Part shown: positions 7,872 through 15,777 of the stretch, one piece after another | How positions within the stretch are numbered: position 1 is the stretch's first letter | Layout of the letters: every line of letters begins with the position of its first letter | NCBI GenBank assembly: GCA_017962375.1 | Contig: JAGCVJ010000004.1 | Location: 1-51,700, forward strand | Direction: 5' to 3' | From: Bacteroidales bacterium | GTDB taxonomy: Bacteria; Bacteroidota; Bacteroidia; Bacteroidales; UBA932 | Length of the DNA stretch: 51,700 bases | The notes under the pieces: model-generated | Databases searched by the model: none | Told to the model about the DNA's origin: nothing | The model's input: the letters and a program-made list of their open reading frames with translations, nothing else | Position numbers and translations under genes: made by a program

Positions 7872-8798
7872 TTATTTCTTTGCCGCTTTCTTTGGAGCGG
7901 TTTTCTTTGCGGGTGCTTTTGCAGCAGGCTTGGCGGCAGCCTTCTTTGCAGGAGCCTTGGCAGCAGTCTTTTTTGCCGCAGGCTTTGCAGCGGCCTTCTT
8001 CTTGGCCGAAGCCTTCTTTTCTTCCGGCTCTTCAGGCAGGCTGGTCTGTTTGAAATCAGGATCCTGAATGAGTTTCTCCAGGGCGTTTGCCAGAGCCGGG
8101 AACTCAGGAGTAGGGCCTCCGATAGCGTATTTGAGTCCGGCTTCTCTCATGGCTTTGCGGATACCGGCTCCGAAAGCCACAAACTTTGTGTCTTTCTGCT
8201 TGAAGCCCGGGAAGTTGTTTTTCAGCGATGTTACGTCCAGAGCATTGTAGAATGCAATTATCTGGTAATCGTCCAGTTTCAGGTCTTTCAGGTCATTGTC
8301 CACGAACTTGGCAACAACTGCAGGAGCGAAATTCAGCTTAGCTTCTTTGAACATCTGAATCCATTCAGGATAGATATGGTCAGGAGAAGCAATCAGTATG
8401 CTCTCGTTCTTGTGCTTGTCTGCCTTTGCAAGCTTGACAACAGAGGCAAAAGTTCCGTCGCCGAAGGAAATCTTTCTCTTTCTGTAAATTATATGCTTCT
8501 GCAGATAATATGAAAGGCTTTCAGATGTGCAGAAGTACTTCTGTGAATCCGGAACTTTGATTCTCAGCTCAGAGCAGAGTTTGAAAAAGGCGTCTATGGT
8601 TCCCTTGGAGGTGAACACAATGGCCGAATAGTCTGGTATGTTGATCTTTTGGGTGCGGAATTCCCTTACAGTAAGAGGTACCAGGCTGAAGAACGGCCTG
8701 AAGTCAATCTGCACATTAAACCTATTCATCAGGTTGATGTAGTGCGGATTGGCGCTAGCCGCGCTAGGCTGTGCTATAAGTATCTTGTTTATCTTCAT
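7872..8798 (-). CDS. hemD: Uroporphyrinogen-III synthase-like protein with histone-H1-like tail
   Basis: The first 240 or so residues resemble uroporphyrinogen-III synthase, which closes and rearranges the linear tetrapyrrole hydroxymethylbilane in haem synthesis (DYSAIVFTSKGTIDAFF, YQIIAFYNALDVTSL, FVAFGAGIRKAMREAGL). The position between a DUF4271 gene and rnpA is the usual place for hemD in Bacteroidota. From about residue 258 onward there is a 48-residue tail made almost only of Lys, Ala and Pro ([13 protein letters not shown]-type repeats), like histone H1 or bacterial Hc1 tails. It could bind nucleic acid or polyphosphate. The start overlaps the upstream stop as TAATG, so the pair is translationally coupled. 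Confidence 0.82.
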   Translation of the reverse strand: MKINKILIAQPSAASANPHYINLMNRFNVQIDFRPFFSLVPLTVREFRTQKINIPDYSAIVFTSKGTIDAFFKLCSELRIKVPDSQKYFCTSESLSYYLQKHIIYRKRKISFGDGTFASVVKLAKADKHKNESILIASPDHIYPEWIQMFKEAKLNFAPAVVAKFVDNDLKDLKLDDYQIIAFYNALDVTSLKNNFPGFKQKDTKFVAFGAGIRKAMREAGLKYAIGGPTPEFPALANALEKLIQDPDFKQTSLPEEPEEKKASAKKKAAAKPAAKKTAAKAPAKKAAAKPAAKAPAKKTAPKKAAKK

Positions 8799-9565
8799 TA
8801 CACAAACAATCTAATCAGAACGGCTGCAGGCAGCAATTCGAGGGTGCAAATGTACAAAATGTAGAAATAAACAGAAAAATTGTTTTTAAGTATTATTCTC
8901 GACACCATTACCAGATACAAGACGGCTGGTATTATGCAAAGCAAAGAAAGATAGGGGCTTATCTTGTACAAAAGCAAGAATGGAGAGGCCATTATCAGAT
9001 AATTTGCCCCAACCCTTCCGGCAAACTTGAAAACAGATGTGCGGTTCACATAGTCCAGCACGGAGAGTATCCCGTACTTTAGGGCAAGGCCCAGGGCAAT
9101 CAGGCCTAATGCCAGAACGAAATATTCCGGAGCGGGTGACAGGGCGAACACTACAGTGGGGAAAAAGAAGAAAAACGCGATGTCTCTGGATGAGCTCCAG
9201 GACAGGTCGTCATCCACTTCTATCTGTCTTTTAACCAGAAGCGATGCCCAGAAAGCTCTGCCCAGCCCCTCTATGATTCTCTCCGTTGCCACCAGGAAAA
9301 AAATCACCAGCACCAGCACAATCCCCAGATCCACATACCTTTCCGACATCATCTTCACCTTGGGAATTTCAACAGTTGCGCCCGTAGAAAGCTTTGTGCC
9401 ATTCCAGGCTTTGGCTATGTTCACCGATGAATCTGAAGCCACGGCAGAAGAGTCGCGATCGAGATAAAAAGTATTGCATGCGGCATTGCCCTGGTCCGGG
9501 AATTCAGGCTTGAGCGCCGGGGCCAGAGAGTCATAAGGATTATATATCACCGTATGCTGGAGCAT
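8798..9565 (-). CDS. DUF4271 family membrane protein
   Basis: The 255-residue protein has a soluble N-terminal stretch of about 70 residues followed by several hydrophobic helices (YVDLGIVLVLVIFFLVATER, DIAFFFFFPTVVFAL, YLIMASPFLLLYKI, and a C-terminal pair). This pattern and its place immediately before hemD fit DUF4271, a Bacteroidota family of unknown function. It sits 4 bases after the SUI1-like gene and overlaps hemD by one base, so SUI1-like, DUF4271, hemD and rnpA-yidD form one operon. Confidence 0.75.
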   Translation of the reverse strand: MLQHTVIYNPYDSLAPALKPEFPDQGNAACNTFYLDRDSSAVASDSSVNIAKAWNGTKLSTGATVEIPKVKMMSERYVDLGIVLVLVIFFLVATERIIEGLGRAFWASLLVKRQIEVDDDLSWSSSRDIAFFFFFPTVVFALSPAPEYFVLALGLIALGLALKYGILSVLDYVNRTSVFKFAGRVGANYLIMASPFLLLYKISPYLSLLCIIPAVLYLVMVSRIILKNNFSVYFYILYICTLELLPAAVLIRLFV

Positions 9566-9569
9566 GTTG

Positions 9570-9917
9570 TCAGTTGCCTCGTTTTGCCTTGTAGCCGTCC
9601 TGAGTGAGAAGGGCCACTATCTTGTCTCTGAAATCTCCCTGGATGATGATTTCTCCGTCCTTTACGCTTCCGCCTACGCCGCACTTGGTCTTGAGCTTTT
9701 TGCCCAGGGCAGACAGGTCATCGTCGCTCCCCACAAAACCCTTGACCAGAGTCACCTGCTTTCCGGCTCTTCCGCTGCGGTCTATTGCAACAATCAGTTT
9801 CTGCTTTTCTGCCGGCAGCGTAGCGGCTTGCTCTTCAGACTCTTGCGTCTCGTATTTAAAATTGGGGTTGGTGGAGAAAACCACTCCGTCCCTCTTTTTC
9901 CAGTCGTTCTTTCCCAT
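9570..9917 (-). CDS. SUI1/eIF1-like translation factor (YciH type)
   Basis: The protein is read from ATG at 9917 (MGKNDWKKRDG, 115 aa); a longer reading to 9950 would run into its own -7 box and is not preferred. The C-terminal 75 residues form a SUI1 domain (KLIVAIDRSGRAGKQVTLVK, LKTKCGVGGSVKDGEIIIQG, VALLTQDGYKAKR), the fold of eukaryotic eIF1. Bacterial members are thought to influence start-site fidelity, especially under stress. A TATCTTTG box lies 20 bases upstream and would drive the four-gene operon. Confidence 0.88.
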   Translation of the reverse strand: MGKNDWKKRDGVVFSTNPNFKYETQESEEQAATLPAEKQKLIVAIDRSGRAGKQVTLVKGFVGSDDDLSALGKKLKTKCGVGGSVKDGEIIIQGDFRDKIVALLTQDGYKAKRGN

Positions 9918-9936
9918 AATCGTAGAAATAGAGCTA

Positions 9937-9965
9937 CAAAGATAGTGCAAGTTTTCTTATCTTTG
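9937..9965. promoter_or_regulatory. Divergent -7 boxes between SUI1-like and DUF2723 genes
   Basis: TATCTTTG is present on the minus strand at 9937-9944 (for the SUI1-like operon) and on the plus strand at 9958-9965 (for the DUF2723 gene). The two identical boxes are 13 bases apart, so RNA polymerase can probably bind only one at a time. Confidence 0.6.
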
Positions 9966-9999
9966 CTTGTTACACAAAAGACACGAAAAACAAGAAAGA

Positions 10000-12900
10000 A
10001 TGGAATACAGAAAATTCAGCCGGATTAACAATATTGTGGCAGTTGTGGTTTTGGCGATAGCGTCTTTCACATACCTGTCCACGATTGAACCGACAGCCAG
10101 TTTCTGGGATTGCGGAGAATTCATAGCATCATCATACAAGCTGGAGGTGGGACACCCTCCGGGAAACCCTACGTTCCAGGTGATTGCCCGCTTCTTCACC
10201 ATGTTTGCAGACAAGGAGCATGCGGCAATGATGGTAAACGCCATGAGCGCCATCTGCTCTGCGCTTACAATAATGCTGCTTTATCTGACCATAGTGCATC
10301 TGGCACGCCGCCTGATGGAAAAGAAAGGAAGTGAATTCACATCCGCCAATGCAATCAAGATAATCGGGGCCGGAATAGTTGGATCGCTGGCATACTGCTG
10401 GTCTGACACATTCTGGTTCTCGGCTGTGGAGGGCGAGGTTTATGCAATGAGCTCCCTTGCCACGGCTCTGGTGTTCTGGGCTATGCTCAGGTGGGAAGAG
10501 AGGGCCGACGAGCCTTACGCCAACCGCTGGCTGGTGCTGATAGCTTTCATTATGGGCTTTTCAATCGGAGTGCATCTGCTGAACCTGCTGACCATTCCGG
10601 CACTGGGAATGATTTACTACTACCGCAAGTTCAAGGTTACAACCTGGGGCGCGTGGAAGGCGTTCTTCGTTTCCTGCTTCATTCTCATCGTGATAAACTG
10701 GATAATCATACCTTATCTGCCGGCTTTGTCCGCGTTTGTAGACAGGATCTTCGTAAACGGATTCTCCATGCCTAAAAACAGCGGAGCGGCATTCTTTGTT
10801 CTGTTGATCATAGGCCTTTGCTTCTGGGGCGCCTACAGGTCTTACAAGAAGGGCAAGGCGCTGTGGAACAATGTGTTCCTTTGCACACTGGCCATCATCA
10901 TCGGCTACTCGATATTTGCCGTAACGGTTATCAGGTCATCGGTGAACACTCCTACAAACGAGTATCAGCCGGACAACCCTTACACCCTGGTAAGGTATCT
11001 GAACAGAGAGCAGTACGGTTCGGCGCCGCTGCTTTACGGCCAGACTTTCAAGTCTCAGATGACAGCCGTAGAAACTCCGGAATACTACAACTACGACAAC
11101 TCTGCAAAGAAATATGTGAAGCTCGACGGTCCCGCACAGCCGGTTTACGGAGGCAAGATGCTCTTCCCGAGAATGTGGTCCAATGCAGACGCTTCATACG
11201 ACAGGTTCTACCAGATCTACACGGAAGGCGTAGGAACGGGGCCTAACGGAGCTCCTTCTTTCGGGGCCAACCTCAAGTATTTCTTCGGCTACCAGCTGAA
11301 CTTCATGTACTGGAGATATTTCCTGTGGAACTTTGCCGGAAGGCAGAACGACCTCCACGCCCAGGTTCCTGGAGACATCTACAAGGGCAACTGGGAGAGC
11401 GGCATAGGCTTCATAGACAGGGCCCGTCTGGGCGACCAGTCCGAAGGTCCTGACTACATTGTGAACAGTCGGGCCAAGAATCACTTCTACCTTCTGCCTC
11501 TGATTCTGGGAATTATAGGGCTTTTGTACCAGCTGCGTCACGACAAGCGCAACGCTCTGGTCACCTTCTTGCTGTTCTTCCTGACGGGAATTGCCGTAGT
11601 GCTTTATCTGAACCAGCCGCCTTACCAGCCGAGAGAGAGGGATTACGCATACGCGGGATCTTTCTACGCTTTCACAATCTGGATTGGCTTTGCCGTGCTT
11701 TGGCTCGGCGACAAATTTGAAAAGCTGTTCAAGTCAAAGAAAGCGGCTCCTGCAGTTGTGGCCGGCGTCCTCTGCCTGCTGGTTCCGATTCAGATGGTGT
11801 CCCAGACCTGGGACGACCACGACCGCAGCGGAAGATACACCTGCCGCGACATGGCCTACAACTATCTGGCGGCCCTGGGGCCTAATGCCATTCTGGTAAC
11901 TCACGGCGACAACGACACTTTCCCTCTATGGTACATCCAGGAGGTTGAGGGCGTGAGGACGGACGTGAGGATAATGAACACCTCACTGCTCGGAACAGAC
12001 TGGTACATAGACCAGATGAAGTGCAAGCAGTACGACAGCGATCCGGTTCCGTTCTCTTTGGAGAAGAAAGACTACTACTACGGCAAGAACGATTTTGTTC
12101 CGGTTGCCGACTACATAGAGGAACCGGTTCTGGCATCCGACCTGATCAAGGTTCTGAAAGACCCTTCTGTAAAAGTGAGGATGGGGGACAACAAGGATCA
12201 CAACATCATAGCCGGAAGGCATTACATTATTCCTGTGAACAAGGAGAGCGCCATCAAGAACGGAATTATTTCTCCTCGCGATTATGACAGGATTCCGGAA
12301 TATATCCAGCTCGACATTCCTGCCGGAGTGAGCAGCATAGACAAGACATCGCTGATGACTTTGGATTTGCTTGCAAACTACAAGTGGGACCGTCCGCTTT
12401 ACTTCCTCCAGAGGGCCGGAGACATCAACATCGGCCTCAAGGAATACCTGCAGTGGGAAGGCTTCGGGTTCAAGTTTGTTCCTTTCAAGAGCCAGACCGG
12501 AGTAAGGAACGACAACTTCGACCAGACAGCCGATGCCGACACACTCTACCACAGGATTATGGATGTTTACAGGTTCGAGTCCCTTGCCGGCAAGTTCAAT
12601 GTGGACTACCAGAACCTGCTTACTTTCAACTCCCTGATTTCCACTCGCGACCTGATAGTAAACACCGCCAAGATGTATGTTGAGGAAGACAATGCAGAAA
12701 AGGCCGTAGAGCTTCTGGACAAGATGCAGAGCGTTATGCCTGAGAGCAACTTCCCTCTGAACAACTCGCTGATTTCAACCATCAACGACCTGGCCGTCCT
12801 GGATGCCATAAACATTTATTTCGCTTGCGGAGAAAATGAGAAGGGAGAGTCTCTCTCCGACAGGTTCGTGACAGAAACCTTAAATCACATAAAGCTGCTG

Positions 12901-13113
12901 AGCAAGCCTTACAAGGGAGAAATCTTCTCTATGGAGAAACTTCAGAACAACCTCTACTATCTGATCTGGATATCAGACTCATACAAGAAGGCCGGGCTGA
13001 AGGACAAAGCCGCTTCGCTGCGCAATACCATCAACACTTATCTTCAGGCAACGCTGGGACAGACGCTTCCAGATGACGAACCTGAAGAAAAGCCGGAAGA
13101 GGCAGCCGCATAG
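10000..13113 (+). CDS. DUF2723 membrane protein, probable GT-C glycosyltransferase
   Basis: The protein (1037 aa from ATG at 10000) has an N-terminal DUF2723 region with the hallmark ASFWDCGEFI (near residue 31) and PPGNPTF, followed by about a dozen membrane helices to residue 600 and a large soluble C-terminal region with TPR-like helices. DUF2723 is shared with human TMEM260, which was shown to be an O-mannosyltransferase (GT117), so a lipid-linked-sugar-dependent transferase working on exported proteins is likely by homology. The acceptor is unknown. An upstream TTG at 9967 is in frame, but it overlaps the promoter, so ATG is chosen. It ends 2 bases from the convergent LuxE-like gene. Confidence 0.8.
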   Translation: MEYRKFSRINNIVAVVVLAIASFTYLSTIEPTASFWDCGEFIASSYKLEVGHPPGNPTFQVIARFFTMFADKEHAAMMVNAMSAICSALTIMLLYLTIVHLARRLMEKKGSEFTSANAIKIIGAGIVGSLAYCWSDTFWFSAVEGEVYAMSSLATALVFWAMLRWEERADEPYANRWLVLIAFIMGFSIGVHLLNLLTIPALGMIYYYRKFKVTTWGAWKAFFVSCFILIVINWIIIPYLPALSAFVDRIFVNGFSMPKNSGAAFFVLLIIGLCFWGAYRSYKKGKALWNNVFLCTLAIIIGYSIFAVTVIRSSVNTPTNEYQPDNPYTLVRYLNREQYGSAPLLYGQTFKSQMTAVETPEYYNYDNSAKKYVKLDGPAQPVYGGKMLFPRMWSNADASYDRFYQIYTEGVGTGPNGAPSFGANLKYFFGYQLNFMYWRYFLWNFAGRQNDLHAQVPGDIYKGNWESGIGFIDRARLGDQSEGPDYIVNSRAKNHFYLLPLILGIIGLLYQLRHDKRNALVTFLLFFLTGIAVVLYLNQPPYQPRERDYAYAGSFYAFTIWIGFAVLWLGDKFEKLFKSKKAAPAVVAGVLCLLVPIQMVSQTWDDHDRSGRYTCRDMAYNYLAALGPNAILVTHGDNDTFPLWYIQEVEGVRTDVRIMNTSLLGTDWYIDQMKCKQYDSDPVPFSLEKKDYYYGKNDFVPVADYIEEPVLASDLIKVLKDPSVKVRMGDNKDHNIIAGRHYIIPVNKESAIKNGIISPRDYDRIPEYIQLDIPAGVSSIDKTSLMTLDLLANYKWDRPLYFLQRAGDINIGLKEYLQWEGFGFKFVPFKSQTGVRNDNFDQTADADTLYHRIMDVYRFESLAGKFNVDYQNLLTFNSLISTRDLIVNTAKMYVEEDNAEKAVELLDKMQSVMPESNFPLNNSLISTINDLAVLDAINIYFACGENEKGESLSDRFVTETLNHIKLLSKPYKGEIFSMEKLQNNLYYLIWISDSYKKAGLKDKAASLRNTINTYLQATLGQTLPDDEPEEKPEEAAA

Positions 13114-13115
13114 AA

Positions 13116-14171
13116 TTATTCTACAAGCATGTTGCAGCCGCGGCGCTCAGAGTTTTTTATGCGTCCATCAACTGTAAAAGGAGGGTGGACGCTTCTTTTT
13201 GCCTCATCTGTCCCTGTCGAGAAAACTTTGCCGCTGTCTTCCGTTTCTATGAAGCAGCAGGAATTGATATTGGCCAGGTCTATGATGTTCAGCCCGCCAA
13301 GGGCATAAGGCTCTCTGCTGAGGATTCTGAACGGATCCTGGATGTCTCTTGCCAAAGCCCTCATCCACGGTGGGGTGAAGAATACGCCTTCCTCGTCAAA
13401 GGAATAAGCCTGGCTAAGAAGCTCGCACATCCCGTATTCGGAGTGGATAGGGCTTGAGATGAAAGCATCGCTGAGACGGGAGTGGAGTTCCTTTCTTGAA
13501 AGCTCTTCTCCCCGGCCTTTCATTCCGCCAGTTTCCATTATTATGACATCGCTGAAGATGCTTTTTCTTTCCTGAGGATCTGGAATCTGCCCTTTGGCAT
13601 ACTTGGCAAAATCCAGCAGGGCGAAGCTCACTCCAAGCAGGATGGTCTTGCGGCCTTTGAGCTTTTTGAGATTGTCCAGAAGATTGAGGTGGTCATAGAG
13701 GAAAAAACCGCCTTCAGCTCCGTTGGCTTTTGTCTCGGCGATGAGTTTTTCCGCCATATACACCAGCGATGAGCCTTCTCTTTCCAGATAGGACGGCAGC
13801 AGGGCCAGAAGGTTGTAAGATTCGCTTTCTCCGTAGAAATTCCTGAAGCCTTCCCTGAAGCTTCTCTCATAAACGGAAATATCCTTCACTATATGATGGG
13901 ACGGAACCATTCCGGTAGTGGCGCTGGACGTGAAAACAACTCCGCTCTCTGCGGCCGGGCCCGTCAAAACATCGCGGCTCTTGAAAAACCTTATCGGAAG
14001 AAACGGAATCTGTTCAACCGATTTTGGATGAAACTCTCCCTTTTCAATCAGGTTCAAGTATTCGCGATAAACAGGACAGTTCTCCCTCTGGAACTCGTAC
14101 GCTTCCAGAGCCAGGGCGTTAAATTGTTCGGGGCTTTGTATGCTGAATATCTTGTCTATGAAGCTGTTCAT
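13116..14171 (-). CDS. LuxE-like acyl-protein synthetase family protein
   Basis: The 351-residue product (start MNSFIDKIFSIQ at 14171, just past the stop of the GH3 gene) matches the LuxE/acyl-protein synthetase family. The motifs are FLPIRFFKSRDVL, the phosphate-binding-like TSSATTGMVPSHH and SEYGMCELLSQAY. LuxE forms an acyl-adenylate and passes the acyl group to its own cysteine; relatives outside luminous bacteria are of unknown substrate. A longer in-frame start at 14288 would lie within the GH3 gene and is rejected. It is the last gene of an S41 protease, GH3, LuxE-like operon. Confidence 0.75.
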   Translation of the reverse strand: MNSFIDKIFSIQSPEQFNALALEAYEFQRENCPVYREYLNLIEKGEFHPKSVEQIPFLPIRFFKSRDVLTGPAAESGVVFTSSATTGMVPSHHIVKDISVYERSFREGFRNFYGESESYNLLALLPSYLEREGSSLVYMAEKLIAETKANGAEGGFFLYDHLNLLDNLKKLKGRKTILLGVSFALLDFAKYAKGQIPDPQERKSIFSDVIIMETGGMKGRGEELSRKELHSRLSDAFISSPIHSEYGMCELLSQAYSFDEEGVFFTPPWMRALARDIQDPFRILSREPYALGGLNIIDLANINSCCFIETEDSGKVFSTGTDEAKRSVHPPFTVDGRIKNSERRGCNMLVE

Positions 14172-14179
14172 AGATGCTG

Positions 14180-15775
14180 TTATTTTTGGGCTGAGGCTAA
14201 TTGCTTGAGCTGGTTTATGTACTTCTGGTCTTTCCACAGGCGAGGAATCTTGTTCTGGCCGCCGGTCTTGCCGCGGGAGTCCATCCACTTGTAGAATGTT
14301 CCGGGAGAGAGCGGCAATATCTTCAGGTTGCTCATAGTGGAGCCTGGGGAGCGTTTGGCCTCGTAGTCTGAATTCACTTTCTGGATTTCCTTGTCCAGAA
14401 TCTCGGCGAATTCGTCCACGGCCTTCTGGCTGAATTCAGGGCTTTCCGGATTGCGGAGAGAATCGCTGAACTCTATTGCCCACACGTGGCAGCCTTGAGC
14501 CATTGCTGAGCCTTCTACATTCATAAACTCCGGAGCGGCGGTGTAGTCCGTGATTTCCAGACCGCATTTGGCTGAAGCGGCGGCTATTGCCTGCTCAGCG
14601 TTGTTAATCATCAGCTCTTCCCCGAAGGCGTTGATGAACATCTTTGTCCTTCCAGTGACAATCAGCTTGTAAGGGTTTACGGAGGTGAATCTCACAAGGT
14701 CTTCCGGCATATATCTCCAAAGTCCGCCGACGGTTGAAATAACTATGGCGTAGTCTATGCCCGTCTGCACTCCTTCAAGCGGAACTATGCAGGAATTGTC
14801 TCCGTCCAGAGCCTCGCCGAATTTGCTGAACGGAATAAACTCGTAGAAGATGCCGTTGTTTACTGTAAGAAGCATTCCGTCTCCTCCTTCGAGAGTGTCC
14901 TGGAAAGCAAAGTATCCTTCGGAAGCGTTGTAGTTTTCCAGATAGTGCATCTGGTCAGACGGAATCAGTTTCTTGTATATCTCTCTGTACGGCTCAAAGC
15001 TGATGCCTCCGTGCATGAAAAGCTCCATATCCGGCCATACCTCCAGAAGGTTGCTCTTGCCGGTGTACTCCAGTATCTTGTTCATCAGCACCAGGTTCCA
15101 GCTGGGAACGCCGGAAAAGTTGCTCACGTTCTTCTTTGTGCTCTCCTTGCAGATCAAGTCAACTTTTGTTGCGAAATCGGCGACAAGGGCGGTCTTTCTG
15201 CAAGGTGTTCTGAGCAGCTCCACCGCCACTGGAGAATTGCGGAGCATCACGGCCGAAAGGTCTCCGTCAAACACATTTCCTCCGGAGAGCTGGTCGGGAG
15301 CGACGCTTCCTCCAAGAGTAAGGGCGTATGAAGAAAAAATTCGGCTGTCCGGATTAAGATGCGCATAGTTGAAGAGCATCATCTTCATTCCCTTGAAATG
15401 CGTGCCGTAAAGGGAGTCTTTGGTTATCGGGATGTACTTGCTCTTGTCCGAAGACGTGCCGCTTGATTTTGCAAACCATCGGACTTTCTGGTTCCACAGC
15501 ACATAGTCTTCTCCGCTGCGGATGCGGGTTATGTAAGGAGCAATGTCGTCGTATTTGGAAAGCTTCACTCTGCTCTGGAAATCGCTGAGGCTGTTTATGC
15601 TGTCAAAGCCTCTCTCCTTCCCGAAAAGAGTCTGCCGTCCGCCTTCCATCAGTCTCTTGAATACCGACTGCTGCAGCTCGGGAGCATGGGTGCGGCTTTT
15701 CTCAACCTCTTTCAAAAAACCTTTGCCCCAGGCTAGGACGGCTTTGTTGATTATCCTTGCAGTTTTCTTTCCCAT
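14180..15775 (-). CDS. GH3-family acyl-acid-amido synthetase-like protein
   Basis: The 531-residue protein follows the GH3 pattern: an ATP-binding motif WFAKSSGTSSDKSKYIPIT (near residue 103), the middle motif FAFQDTLEGGDGMLL and the hinge region YRLIVTG-like YKLIVTGRTKMFINAFGEE. Plant GH3 enzymes adenylate carboxylic acids and join them to amino acids. Bacteroidota members are common and uncharacterised. It starts 2 bases before the stop region of the S41 protease gene and is followed 8 bases later by the LuxE-like gene, so two carboxyl-activating proteins are made from one transcript. Confidence 0.88.
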   Translation of the reverse strand: MGKKTARIINKAVLAWGKGFLKEVEKSRTHAPELQQSVFKRLMEGGRQTLFGKERGFDSINSLSDFQSRVKLSKYDDIAPYITRIRSGEDYVLWNQKVRWFAKSSGTSSDKSKYIPITKDSLYGTHFKGMKMMLFNYAHLNPDSRIFSSYALTLGGSVAPDQLSGGNVFDGDLSAVMLRNSPVAVELLRTPCRKTALVADFATKVDLICKESTKKNVSNFSGVPSWNLVLMNKILEYTGKSNLLEVWPDMELFMHGGISFEPYREIYKKLIPSDQMHYLENYNASEGYFAFQDTLEGGDGMLLTVNNGIFYEFIPFSKFGEALDGDNSCIVPLEGVQTGIDYAIVISTVGGLWRYMPEDLVRFTSVNPYKLIVTGRTKMFINAFGEELMINNAEQAIAAASAKCGLEITDYTAAPEFMNVEGSAMAQGCHVWAIEFSDSLRNPESPEFSQKAVDEFAEILDKEIQKVNSDYEAKRSPGSTMSNLKILPLSPGTFYKWMDSRGKTGGQNKIPRLWKDQKYINQLKQLASAQK

Positions 15776-15777
15776 AG

